Shown: positions 22,317 to 33,865 of the stretch, one piece after another
Position numbering within the stretch: the first letter of the stretch is position 1
How the letters are laid out: each line of letters opens with the position of its first letter
DNA from: Gremmenia infestans
Lineage: Eukaryota; Ascomycota; Leotiomycetes; Helotiales; Hamatocanthoscyphaceae
DNA length: 64,000 nucleotides
Reading direction: 5' to 3'
NCBI GenBank assembly: GCA_032629725.1
Contig: JAFEVB010000031.1
Coordinates: 372,001-436,000, forward strand
Notes under the pieces: model-generated
What the model was told of the DNA's origin: nothing
The model's database searches: none
What the model saw: only the letters and a program-made list of their open reading frames with translations
Translations under genes and position numbers: made by a program

Positions 22317-24664
22317 TCACAACTGAAGTAAAGCAGTCGCATTCTCGATCTTGGATTTGATAATGCTGCTCCATTTCTTTATTTCAACGCTCGTGTCAGT
22401 ATTTACTTCTTGAACGTATGCACGAAATCGCGACCGGAGTTACTTACATGAGCATCAGACCAGTTTCCAGATCTCAAGCTGTGGATTAGACGAGGGATAA
22501 CCTCCTCTTTTTGGAACCAAGCACTTGCGCCAAAGATGACATGTTCGGATTCAACTGATTCGTCAGGGGACCCATCATAACAGAATTGCCGTTCTATCTT
22601 TTTGTATTGAGCATTCACACGGGAAATCTTCTGGCTTTTATTCTTGCATTTCTCCGAGGCTTCGAGGGACGATGCATAAGAATCAAATGTTGAGCAGGCG
22701 GAGTGAAAATCCTTGATGGCTTTTTCTAGAGGGTAAAGATCAAAATCCGCGGGACTAGACAAGATCTCTTTCGCGATCTCAACGTATTCTGTCATCTTGT
22801 TGGCATAATCAGTGCTTCTGATCTTCAACACAGGACTATCCACAAGATACCCCGCCATCAAGGACCAGATCTTTGTGGTGGCGAGGTGATAGTTCCATCC
22901 TGGATCTCCTAATGTCGTCATCCAAGCTTGAGTATCGAAGTTCGAGTGGTAAGGAAAAGGTGCATCATTTGGTCCCGGGCTGAATCCCATGTCCACAGTC
23001 GACACGCATGCTGTCTGCAGAAAGGGTATTGCATCGCCGCCACCGGCACCAGTTATCTCTCCACCCCATTTGTCAAAGATCGTTTGACCTTCAGCGCCAT
23101 GTGGAGATTGTACTGACTTGGTGGCTTTTTGGAGGACCTGATAGAGAAGCGGAGTAGCTTTTGCACGGAATTCTTTACCTGAAGCTGCAACGACGACATT
23201 GAGATATGCTATAGCATATTCAGATATCCAGGGAAGATTTTCCGCGATCCAGCCTCTGGAGCCAACTAATCCAATTTCATGCGCATCCCAACTGGCGAAA
23301 ATTATTGTTCTTCTAGGCTTCCACCCCGCTTTGAGTGCTTTTCCGAAGCTACGAACTATTTCGTTCAAAGCGGCAGAGCCACTATTCGGATCAGACGTCC
23401 CTGCGGTCCAAGCATCGCGGTGATTGCCAAGGACAACAACATCTGGAAGCGACCCTCTGATCCTACCTAAGACATTATAAGCCCTGACGCGGGTGTAATT
23501 CATTTGATTGTTGAAATTTAGAACGAGTCCCAGAGGCGAGGGACCCGTGTGGTACTCGACTCCCCTGCCAAGGGCTCCGCCATGCCAGTTCTTATTCATC
23601 TCCGCAGCCTTGGGGCCATGACCGTCCAGCGCCCTAAGAATTGGAATTATGTCTTCGTTTGATACAGGGATTGAAGGAATTGTCCTTCCAGGAATAGCAG
23701 GGTTGGATCCAGTTATATTGAGATCTGTATTTATTTTCACAGGTCAGCAAAGGGACTTTGGCATACACAATCAAGAAAGAGACAACTTACTATGACGCTT
23801 AATGGATCCTCTCGCAATATAGGTTCCTGGACGAGCAGGTCCGGCTGGGTATGGTTTATATCCACCATTTTCAGTAATATTCCCATCCTGCTGTAGGTCC
23901 GTGTACATGACCACCCCCACAAGGCCTCTTCTTGCAGCAGTCTCAACTTTCTCTCCGCGATAGCCATTGCCATATTTCACTATAGCGATCTTCTCATTCA
24001 AATCAATACCTTCTTCCTCCAAGTCGTCATAGTCTTCCGAGTAACCGAAATTGGCGTAAATGAATCGTGCCGTTCTATTATCACTAGGTGAAGCTTCGTG
24101 ATAGGCCGGCGTCCGAGTAGATGAGGGGTCATCTTGTGGCACATTCTCGGTCAACTTAGCTTCGTATACCAGTTTTGTAGAATTGGTCTTGCCATCGAGA
24201 TCCAATAATGCCAAGCGTTGTTCGATTGGATGGCCAATGGTTGCAGTTTGATGATTGACCCATGTTTCCGGAATCCCAAATTCCTTCCACTTATTCCGTG
24301 TCCAAATCCCCTGGTCTCTGCCCTGCCCAGCATAGTGGGCTGAAGAGGTGTAGTAACGACTCCATTCTGCGATCTTGGATGCGCTCGGCTCGGTTTGAAG
24401 TATTTCCTTCAACTTGGCGAAGGGAAATTGGCCGAGAGGTTGGTAGTCACTCGTTAGGACTTTCCAATCTAGGAGGTTAGGCAAACACATAAACTCAAGA
24501 GTCTGATGCGAAGCCCAAACGAAGAATGCAAGCAAAGTGCTGATGCACACAAGTAAAACCAAGTTCCGAGTTTGGAGTCGATAGGAAGGACGTAAGGGAA
24601 AGGGACCATATTCAATTCCACGTTTATTGGCGTTAGGAACATCTGCCTTGCCCATATTTGACAT
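22317..24664 (-). CDS. M28 peptidase-like type II membrane protein (active site altered)
   Basis: Homologue of glutamate carboxypeptidase II, Vps70 and transferrin receptor, 736 aa in three exons: 24664-23791, 23724-22448 and 22376-22317, in frame. The last exon (KWSSIIKSKIENA) restores the family C-terminus; without it the frame reads into an intron starting GTAAGT. A single span lies at residues 33-52, then a PA-like domain and the M28 fold. Retained zinc ligands are H393 (GNHRDAW), D403 (SDPNSG), E441 and H551 (YHSNFDT). The residue at the catalytic Glu position is His (H440 in WDAHEIG) and the expected Asp ligand in LNVDV is Val (V469). An inactive receptor or chaperone role is therefore likely. 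A start at 24781 would add 39 mostly hydrophobic residues and is less likely. Confidence 0.85.
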
Positions 24665-26006
24665 CTGGGTGACGTTTGAAGAAAGACGCAGGAGATAGGA
24701 AGCAGATAGAAAGAATGCTGAATTAAATGACAATATAATCAATATTCGAATATTTGTCAGAAGGGACGTATGAATATCCAACTGATAAAAAATTGCGTTT
24801 TTCAGGACCAGGTTTCCTTTAAGGAGAGTAGTACTAATTTTTGGCTTGCCCTACACTCGTAAGGTAGGTAGGTGTAGATTGAGAGTGACTGGCAGGTCAA
24901 AGCGTTCTTCGAAATTGGCAAATTGCCTTGTAATTGACATTTCATAATGCTTACACAAACCAAGACAATCATATTTGGCCACCCGAGAACAAGTAGCACC
25001 TGAACACGGAGCACCTGAACACGGAGCACCTGAACACGGAGCACTTGAACAAGGATGCACAGATGAAAGGTCGAGAAAAAGTACCCAAAAATATATTTAT
25101 ATTATAATTTCTAAGATGATATTGTGGTGGGGACCAAATGGGATGTCACGTGAAGTGGGGTATGCAGCTAGTACTGCACCGTACCTTATAAAATCGGGCA
25201 CTTCACTGAATTTGGATCATCATCTATTCTACAACACACTCTTTTATACAATTTATTTTAATATATACATTTATACAATGATGAAACTATAAGTCAGATC
25301 CTAGCCTAGAGTCCGCGGTTGTGTTGTCTCTCCACAATATGCTATTTCCAACACTGTATATGTGAAACGATTTGCGATGAAAATATACACGTGAGATGCA
25401 CGCTATTTCACATTCGGTGTAGACTTTGCAGGTTATAATTCAAACTTATAATTTATCAGGTTCCATTGCTAATAAGCACGTACAATGGTCAAGTCTAGAT
25501 GTAAGAATATAAAGTGCTACACATGCATGGAGCTACGTCGTATCTTAGCATCAAGCTAGGTAATTCCGTGCATCCTATTAAGATAAAGATACCGCATCTA
25601 CGCAACGCTAGGGATATTTTCTTATAGAAATTGACTTACTAGCGAATTATATATGTACAATTGTTTTTCACTAAGAAATTTGACGCTATGTAAGACTTCT
25701 ATGCAGAAGGTTTAATGGTTCCTATAAGTCTTCGCGACTTTTTCCTATTTAAGCTTAGCGTGGAGTGGTGCTTCGCTGTTGTTTTTTGCAAGTCAAGTGC
25801 AAGACACTTCTGACATTAAATAGCAGCATGCATACTAGGGCCGATCAAAACAGGAATGGCATCACCACCGTGATTTCAAAAATATGCGTATCGGTCAAAA
25901 TCCTGTCCATAGTTGAAAAGTATATTTTTTGACTGGAGTGCGCAGGCATTAACACTCATTCCATAGAGCGTTTCTAAAACTCCATGACTACTACCCTTAA
26001 ACAGCT
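24665..26006. other. Divergent intergenic region with tandem repeat
   Basis: Shared upstream region of the M28-like gene and the HAD gene. Apart from the 15-nt tandem repeat (24996-25055) no feature was identified. The frames that run through the repeat are products of the repeat itself. Confidence 0.55.
24996..25055. repeat. 15-bp tandem repeat, four copies
   Basis: Three identical copies of GCACCTGAACACGGA followed by one with two substitutions. The unit is a multiple of three and stays open in several frames, so short Cys- or Glu-rich frames run through it, but no gene is supported. Confidence 0.9.
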
Positions 26007-27415
26007 ATGGACTCTGTTCCTAGACCACAAAGGCAGCCTCCCTTGGTCTCGAAAACATATTCATCCACTGAGGTGCGACATCCGCCGGAATTTTCACTTC
26101 TCGAAGATCTTCCATCCTGTCAACAAATTTTCAGTATTTGCAGCATCTCCCATGGTGACATATCTAGGCAACCCGCTTTCGCGTTTGCTTTCGAGTGAGT
26201 AGCTCCCCTTATCCCGCTTAAACAACAAGTTTGGGAGGAACGCTGAACATAATCTCCAGTATTGATGGCGTACTTATGCGATTCACCAAGCCTATTCCAG
26301 AAGCTATAGAGACATTGTCTTATCTCTACAAAAATAATATACCATTTATCCTTCTCACGAATGGAGGCGGGAAGCATGAAAATACTCGAGTAATGGAATT
26401 GAGCATGCAGCTAGGCGTTCCACTTACAGAAGGAAATTTCTTTCAGTCACATACTCTTTTTAAACAACTAGTTCAAGACCCCGATAGGCTAGATAGTTGG
26501 ATGAACAAGACGATCCTCGTTACTGGTGGAGATGCAGATACGTGTCGACATATCGCAATGGAGTAAGGACGAACCGCATGTTACAAACAAAATACTGATG
26601 ATGATAAAAGTTATGGTTTCAAAAGGGTTGTTACACCAGGCGATATTCTCGTTGCATATCCAAGCATTTGGCCTTATCATCAACTAAACGTCTTCTCGGA
26701 CTATTACCACTCCACGAGCCAACGTCTCCCTAAACCAATCAACCTCACGAATTTCTTCAAACCTCTGAAAATCGATGCTATTTTCGTTTTCAATAACCCA
26801 CGCAACTGGGCGCTTGACTTACAGGTGATTCTCGACTTATTAATGTCTAGAAAGGGACTCTTAGGTACCGTTTCTGAAAAGAATGGCAACTCTTCTCTTC
26901 CTAATAACGGCTGGCAACAAGACGAGCAGCCCACACTGTTCTTCTCACATTCAGATATTGTCTGGGCGACCACATATCACATACCGCGATTGGCACAAGG
27001 CGGTTTTCAAGCCTCTCTGCAGGGGATCTGGAACGCAAAGACTGACGGCGCGGTACTAGAACGTACCGTTTTTGGGAAGCCTCGTGCCGCTACGTTCGAA
27101 TATGCCGAGCGCGCATTGAATAAACATCGAGCTCAAATGTTCCGAGGCAGCGGACATATCGAAGGCAAAGACCAGCTACCGCGGGTTTACATGATTGGTG
27201 ACAATCCGGAAAGTGATATCCGGGGTGCGAATGAGTTCCGAAGTACCTTCGGAACGGAGTGGATAAGCATTCTAGTCAAGACTGGCGTTTACCAAGACGG
27301 AGCTAGTCTCGCGTATAAGCCGCCAGTTATTGTAAATAACGTTTTGGAAGCTGTGGAGTGGGCTTTAAATCAGGAAAGATTGGGGACATTAAATGATATT
27401 AAACTCGATGGATAG
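26007..27415 (+). CDS. HAD-superfamily hydrolase, CECR5/YKR070W type
   Basis: Haloacid-dehalogenase-like hydrolase of the class IIA group (human HDHD5/CECR5, yeast YKR070W), whose members are mostly mitochondrial and of unknown substrate. Three exons: 26007-26194, 26260-26562 and 26611-27415, giving 431 aa. The first intron (GTGAGT) splits the nucleophile motif. After joining it reads FAFDIDGVLMR with the two key Asp at 63 and 65. Motif II is LLTNGGG. The C-terminal GDNPESDIRGA holds the acidic magnesium site, and FGKPRAATFEYAE precedes it as in the family. The start at 26007 gives a 55-residue N-terminal extension before the core, in keeping with an organelle presequence, though it is not strongly basic. 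The second intron is 48 nt, with GTAAGG and AAAAG ends. Confidence 0.88.
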
Positions 27416-27784
27416 TTACTTGTATGACTGGTAGTCCCAAGCTTCATTTACTTCTTCATCTATTCCAACATCCCCCTTTTAAAATGAGCTGTACTCCCAA
27501 ACTTAATGCATTGAAATATTAAATGCAGAGCAAGTGAAGTCAGGGAAATATAGGTATATAGCGGCACTTGCCAGGTGAGAGACGAAAGTCGGATGAGAGC
27601 CTCCCTTTTCCATAAGAAAGACAAGCGGTAAGACGGCATGCATGAATGCTAGAGATGATTGATAAAGAGATAAGGAAAACAGAATGATTTTATCTTCCCA
27701 AGCTCAATAAATATAGACCCTATCTGCAGAACTTTTTACCCGACCATGCCTGATACGCCATGCAATGCGAATACAACCCTTGGT
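27416..27784. other. Spacer between the HAD gene and the UTP4 relic
   Basis: About 370 bp of 3' flanking DNA. No gene was seen. Confidence 0.5.
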
Positions 27785-28567
27785 TCAAAAACCCTCGATC
27801 TCAACCCCAATCCTCTCCCACTCCTGATCCCTATAATATCTCGGGGGCATATCAGTCTCCCATAGTGGTTTTTCAACCAACGCAACTTCTGGGCCCGCTT
27901 CTCCGTGTTTCCCAACAAGCACCACGCCCAGAATCGGCCGGTATTTAGTCGTATGCCAGTAATTCACCTTCCCAGCCCCACCGTAACCTCTCCAAAGCAG
28001 TAGAGCCTTCTTCCTCTTCATGCACTACCTTCTGCATCTTCCGCACAATCCCCGTGCCCAGCTCATGATCCGGAATCGCACCACCAGGCGGTTCCTTCTC
28101 CTTCCTCTTGCGTTTCTTATTCGGCGTTTTCCCTTCCTCGACATGCATGTCTGCTTGTTCATCTTCAATAGGTGTTGGTAAATCCCGTGACAGTTCAGAT
28201 ATCCAGAACCAACTAACGCCCCAAAGCCAAACTCTCGGTCTAGACCCTTCAACATCACAAATGCATCCCCTAGCCAGGTATTTGGTCATCCGAAACTCTT
28301 CAGGGAATGCACTAGTAGGGTTCCTCCGCGACCACTCGCACAGCCCGCCCTTCAGGACTTCGAACTCAAAATTGTCTGAAGTAGCGGTGACGACCAGAAG
28401 TCTGTCTTCGCCGCGGGCAGTTCATGCGAGACAGGGTGCGTGTTGTCTCGTGTGGGATGCAGCGTGAGGCCATTGGTTAAGCCGTCCTGTGCGCCTGAGC
28501 GGAAAGAGAGGATGACTGGTGTAGAAGGGAGGCCAGGTTTCAAGGCTGAGTCCAGTCTGGACAACAA
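27785..28567 (-). pseudogene. UTP4: C-terminal relic of UTP4 (cirhin)
   Basis: Remnant of the WD-repeat t-UTP protein Utp4, a part of the small-subunit processome needed for 18S rRNA maturation. Three stretches in two frames line up with the end of the family. First, near 28400, a reading EDRLLVVTATSDNFEFEV and then GLCEWSRRNP and PEEFR. Second, WLWGVSWFWISELSRDLP with an acidic and Lys-rich insert. Third, in another frame, YWHTTKYRPILGVVLVG, EVALVEKPLWETDMPP and the stop at 27785. A shift lies between CATGAACTG and CGAAGAC near 28400, and another near 27970. Nothing upstream of 28567 matches the many missing WD repeats. It is a truncated, decayed copy; a functional gene must lie elsewhere. 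Family assignment rests on remembered motifs, so it is moderate. Confidence 0.6.
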
Positions 28568-29026
28568 ATCTATCTGTTTCCAAAGTCAACAAGGCAGTCT
28601 GCTTTCCTCTCTCAATTTACTTCCTCGTGTGCGCAGCGGGATAAGGTCGTAATATCCCTTATTGAATCCATATGATATTCTAGGGAGTTTGCTACAGAGG
28701 AATTCCTTGACAATCTTGAACTTGACTGCCCTTGGAGGGAGGTAAGGCTCCGAAACCGTTCGGCATCTTACTACAAACGAGCTAAGCTAAAAACATGGTA
28801 ATTAGAGTAAAACGTAGAGAGGAGTTCAAACAAATTCCCTATAGCTAAGAACTCACAAGGTAGAGTCAATCAGTGAGAAATGTAGAGTGGAAGAATAGAG
28901 AATAAGCGTTAAGAAGTATCCAAATCAATTCAAAGTCAGCAGAATGCGATGTAATACCTATGTATCCTTCAATTAAAGACAACAAAGGTGAGAAGTTGCA
29001 TTTACTAGACAACGGGAATCTCTTAT
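28568..29026. other. Spacer between two relics
   Basis: No gene was seen. Further decayed UTP4 sequence may reach about 28640 but could not be read with confidence. Confidence 0.4.
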
Positions 29027-29654
29027 CTAGAAAATCTTTGCCGTTTTCCCATCGACTAGCTCCCTTGCAAACGCCTCGAACGACCGGGGAACAAAGTCGG
29101 GATATAGATCTCTAGCAACATACGGACCGATATCACGTAGATCAGTAAGTGCAGTCTTTATATTTTTATCGCCGTAGATCGTCGTATTGGGAACCAGCAG
29201 GCTGGCATAATCCACACGTCCAGATGGCAGTGTTGGGAAGGAGGCTTGGTACCAGTATCCTACATCATCGATGAGTGTGTACGGAAGTCCAAGCTTGCAT
29301 AAATGTTGGTAGATTTGTTCTTTCTATTATACATAAACAATAGTTGATATTATGACTAAATGATATACATACCTAATCGCGTATCCACATAATACCGCCG
29401 GGAGGGCAAACAGTTATAAAGGCACAAGGCACGAATCTTTTAACGTCTGCTTTCTTTGCCGCATCGGCGAGAGGGATCTGTTCCAACTGTGCACCTGGTC
29501 CGATGGCACTGATAACGGGGTCTATGCCGGCTAAGATACTGGCAAGCTGAGGATCATCTTTAATCTCGGCTGAATGAATCTTCACACCACGGTCTCTAAG
29601 TTTCAAGATAGTCGGGTTAGCATTTGATGCGGGACGTATGAGTGCCTTGACATG
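29027..29654 (-). pseudogene. NmrA-like/isoflavone-reductase-like relic
   Basis: Remains of an NAD(P)-binding NmrA-like reductase. The visible sequence starts after a CTAG acceptor at 29654 with HVKALIRPASN, then SAEIKDDPQLASILAGIDPVIS and KRFVPCAFITVCPPGG. A stop codon TAG stands directly before a GTATGT donor at the exon end. The next exon starts KEQIYQHLCKLGLPYT and runs to 29027. Three defects are seen. The 5' exon with the GxxGxxG nucleotide loop is missing and replaced by AT-rich DNA. The stop sits where homologues have an acidic residue or Gln. And the reading goes from DLRDIGPYVAR straight to DLYPDFVPRSFEAFA, which normally are about 100 residues apart, an in-frame internal deletion. 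No product is expected. Confidence 0.72.
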
Positions 29655-30210
29655 CTAGAAGACAAAATAACAATGTAGTGTACGCTGAGGTTGGGGAGTG
29701 TGTTAGCTTATTTTAGATTTTTTATATTATGAAATATATAATAATTGGAATATTATATACTAAATTTAGATTTTATTTATTTAATTACTATAAATATATA
29801 AAAACAAAAAAACAAAAGTTATATACTTTCTATTTATTTGGTTAAAGCTATAAAAGCTATAAAGTTAAAATAAATTAAAGCTAGAGTAAAATCGCTATAG
29901 ATTATTAATTTTATCTACTTTAATACTAATTCTATTAGATTTTTAATCTAAGTGCTTTTAGCGCTAAAATAGAGATAACTATACTTGCTAAGTAATATAT
30001 CTATCTATAGAAAGTTTAAGAATCTGCTTTTATACTATATATATAATAGCGAACTATTATATCTATTATTTTAACTAAATTCTTAATTCTTTTTAGCTTA
30101 AGCAATTTATTTTATTCAATCCGCCTTCTAGCATAATCTAGTGCTTTTATACTCTTATATATATAATAGTAACTAGATATAATTCACGGCGCGGAGAAGC
30201 ATAAGCCAAT
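29655..30210. other. AT-rich block, RIP-like
   Basis: From about 29690 the DNA becomes strongly AT-rich with dense TpA, ending a few bases before the stop of the copper ATPase gene. No transposon domain can be read. It probably is a decayed repeat that cut off the 5' end of the neighbouring reductase relic. Confidence 0.65.
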
Positions 30211-33200
30211 TTAGACCTTGAAATTAGTAAACTTAGCCCATCTCAATTGCACCCCAGTAGCAATAACCGGCAAAACGCTAACAATCTCACCCAAACCAGC
30301 ATACTGAGGTGGGATTCTTGCATTCGGAAATGCTCCTGCGGCCAATAGAATCGCGAAGGTATTATAGAAGAACGACCAAGCAAAGTTAAAGACTACTCGT
30401 CGATAAAAGGCCCTAGAAAGGTCTATAAGAACAATGACTCCACCCAGAGCTGGTCGGATGAGAGTAGTATCTGCCGCGCTTTGAGCGATATCTGTGCCTC
30501 CATTAACATGCAGACCGATAGATGCTTGAGCAAGCGCCACAGCATCATTCGTTCCATCGCCGCAGAACATCACAATATTGTTTGCAGTGGAAATTTCCTG
30601 GATGTATATCTGCTTGTCGGCTGGACTGCACCGAAAGCGCATATGACTTTCAGGCAAGTCGAGAGTTCGAGAAACAGACTTGACAGACTCTTCATTGTCA
30701 CCGCTGATAATAGAAACCTCGATGTTCCGTCGCTTCAACTCGTTGATAACAGCCATGGAACCTGGTCGAAGACTATCCTTGAGACCATACACTGCAATAA
30801 GACCCTTGTTAACAGTAATGCAAAAGACAGTGACTCCGAGGGAGAGGATATTCTTGACCGCTGGTAAGTTTTCAACTCCCAGCCAGTATGGATTTCCCGC
30901 ACGAATATTCTTTTCTCCCCAGGTAGCTTTAATGCCACAGCCCGCAATCGAGGTGACGTTCTTCAACTCATCTGCCTTAGTGACGGTTGACTTCAGATGT
31001 GCTGCCACGGCTGTCGAGACAGGATGCTTGCTACTACTTGTCAAAGCAAGAATCATTGGACCAAGTGTGGTTCCTTCGCCAGTTAGATATAGCTCTCTCT
31101 CAACCGCGAGCAGTCCCTGTGTAAGAGTACCGGTCTTGTCGAACACGACATGGGAGATATTTCTAGCCTTTTCAATCGTTTCCAAAGACTTAAAGATCAC
31201 ACCGTTTTCAGCAGCTACTCCACCGGCGATGACCAGAACCATAGGAATAGCTAGGCCGATTGCACATGGGCATGACACAATGAGGGCGGAGATAGCGTAA
31301 GTCATGGCGTTGATACATGCATTTGTGCTAGACTGGTTTCGAATTCCTTTACCGACTCCCACCCAGACAATAAACACAATGACCGTGAGAACAAGGATGA
31401 TTGGGACAAAGTAAGCCGCTACTCTGTCTGCCATATCTTGGAACTTGGCTTTAGAAGATTTTGCCTCGTCAACCATTAAACCGATCGCTTTGATTGTGTT
31501 GTCTCCCATAAGCCGGGTTAGGCGAACTGACAAGATTCCAGAGTGATTTGTAGATCCGGCAACAACCGGGGAACCTGGTTGTTTGGCCACAAGAGTAGCT
31601 TCGCCCGTTATCATAGACTCGTCGACGTCCGATATGCCAGAGATAACAGTTCCATCTGTGGTGATTGACAAATCCTAGATCAACAAATTAGAAACATTCT
31701 TAGATCGCCGTTTGCATAGATACATACAGGTAACACTACAAACACATCCCCGTACTGCAAGAGTCGCGCATCAATCTCATCGCGAGAATCTGATTTTGGG
31801 TCTACCAGAATAGCAGTTGATGGTTGAAGTGATTCAATAGAGATCGACTCCACAGCTCGCTGTCTTGCCAGACTAGTCACAAGGCGTCCCACCATAATCA
31901 ATGTTACCAGTAGCGTGCTAGTTTCGAAGAAGCTCCCAGTTGAAAGAGGCTTTTCAGAAGCCAGGAAAGAGTAGGCAATTATGGAGTATATGTAGGCGGT
32001 TGATGTGGAGAGAACCACGAGGAAGTCTACTTCAACTAGGTGCAAAAAGAACATCCCCTTGAAAGCGCTGATATACCATGGGCCAGCAATGTAAACCTGC
32101 ACAATCGTTGCGAGGACTAGTGAAGCAGCTCCATAAGCGATTTCTCGAGGAGGAAGCTCGGCCCATGCCATAACAAGCACAGGAATAGTCAGCACTGTAG
32201 AAACCAACGTCTTGAAGAGCATCAAGCGAAGATGTGCTCTGCCAGATGTGATGAGAGGAGGATCTGCCATCGGGGCCAGCTTGGCTAATTCAAAGAATGG
32301 ATTGCGCATCAAATCTCTTGCGCCAAGAACCTCTGGACGATAGATAACTCGAATGGTGCGAGAATCGAGGAGAGCAATATTGGAAATCCCGTATGGTAGA
32401 TCTTTGTTGCCTATAAAGAGTCTAGGGTCTTCCACAATTAGGTCAAGCTCATGTCCAGACAATGACATCCTCGAGCAAGTAAATCCGGTCATCTTCTCGA
32501 TGGTCGTGATAGTCTCGGCAATGTTGATATTGGCGGAACTTGCACGAAGATCAAATTCTGCTCGACCCAATACAAGACTGGTTTTGATATTGGAAACCAC
32601 CGGCATTGAAGTCAGAGCTTTGGATAGTGATTTTTCGCAGCCAGTACAGGTCATCCCCTGGACACTGATGATAAGATGTTCGACTTCAAGAGCGCCTTTT
32701 TCCAAATCCATCTGATCGGCGCTCGCGTTCGAGAACCGGGGGAAAACCTCAATATCTTGCGAGCATTTGTTTCCCCCCGGTTTGGTTTTGGAACAGCAAG
32801 CTTCCTTGTTGACAGGGCGCTTCAAGGTCGGATTTGAGACATCCTGGCATCCTATTTTGCGATAATTTGCATCTTCCATTCCCAGCGTAGTGTGATTCTC
32901 AGCTTGAACCACAGTAGAACAGCATCCATCCAATGACGACTTTCTGTCTGAAGTCGAGATTGGCTCTGAGCAGCAGCCTTTTCCACAATCGTCCAGAGGT
33001 GCAGCGACAATGATCGGTTCCACAGCTGATTCAGAACAGCATCCATTGCTACAGCTGCTTGTGGATATCGATGTGACGGCTGGTTCCATACTCGGTTCGG
33101 AACAACATACTTTACCACAATCCGAAGCAGGAGCTTGATCACCCACGAAACCTGTCTTCTCCCCGCAGCAGTCCAAACCATCTTTGGTATACTTAGGTCT

Positions 33201-33865
33201 GGCTCTGCCATCACTGGTGGATCTAGCCTTTGTGGCAAACATATTCATTTCAACATCGGTTCCAGTCTGCTCTGGTGGTGGAGAGCAACAGTCGTTTATT
33301 TTCGTGACCGTGTCCACCAACTCGCCCTTCAGGGGAGAGCAGCACGACGACCCAGCACACGAGGCACCTCTAAGCGACTTGACAGAACCCCTCTCACTAG
33401 AAGCTCTTCTCATTTCCGCCAAAAGCCCCTCCTTCTCCGAACCCCTGCGTCGAGCAGTCCCAGTCTCCTGAGCACAGCACGACTCCAAATTCAACGAAAT
33501 CAACACCTTGCAAATACACCCAATATTGTTCAACATCTCGCTATATGCAGCCTTTGCTTTGGAAAGGTGGCTCTCGCATGGTTCTTCGTCAGATTGGAGT
33601 GGGATGGAAGACTGGGAGCTCGAGGGAAGCTTGTTTTGATGATTGTGCTCATTCCTGCAGTCCCGCCGTGCGATTTCGACGAGGCAATTGTCTGCATGAG
33701 TTAGTTAATAAGCTGGCAATTTTACAGAGGTCCGGGGAGCTTACCATCACAGCAGCTGTTATCTGGTGAAGGAGGGGAGGAACTGCATGCAGAACGGGTA
33801 CAAGTTCTCTGGCGGATTGTGGAAGGGTCCCTTCTTTCTGCTTCAGCGCTGGTTGAGCAAGTCAT
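30211..33865 (-). CDS. Copper-transporting P1B-type ATPase (CrpA-like)
   Basis: ATP-driven copper exporter, 1,182 aa in three exons: 33865-33745, 33691-31728 and 31674-30211, in frame. The first 375 residues carry about twelve Cys-Cys or Cys-x-Cys clusters (for example CSNGCCSES, DCGKGCCSEP, DCGKVCCSEP). They precede one classical HMA domain with GMTCTGC (C389, C392). The core shows the TGEA phosphatase loop (about 718), the ion-binding CPC (830-832) in a membrane span, the phosphorylated Asp in DKTGT (D874), the nucleotide-site HP (912-913) and GDGTNDA (1067). CPC marks the Cu(I)/Ag(I) class. The layout resembles Aspergillus CrpA and Candida Crp1, plasma-membrane copper detoxification pumps. 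The gene keeps normal codon use although AT-rich blocks flank it on both sides. Confidence 0.92.

Noticed and set aside
24996..25055. CRISPR-like array
   Set aside because: It is a pure 15-bp tandem repeat without spacers, in a fungal genome.
31680..33536. Start of the copper ATPase at the Met at 33536
   Set aside because: Upstream in-frame sequence continues with Cys-rich coding DNA and a 53-nt intron to a better Met at 33865.
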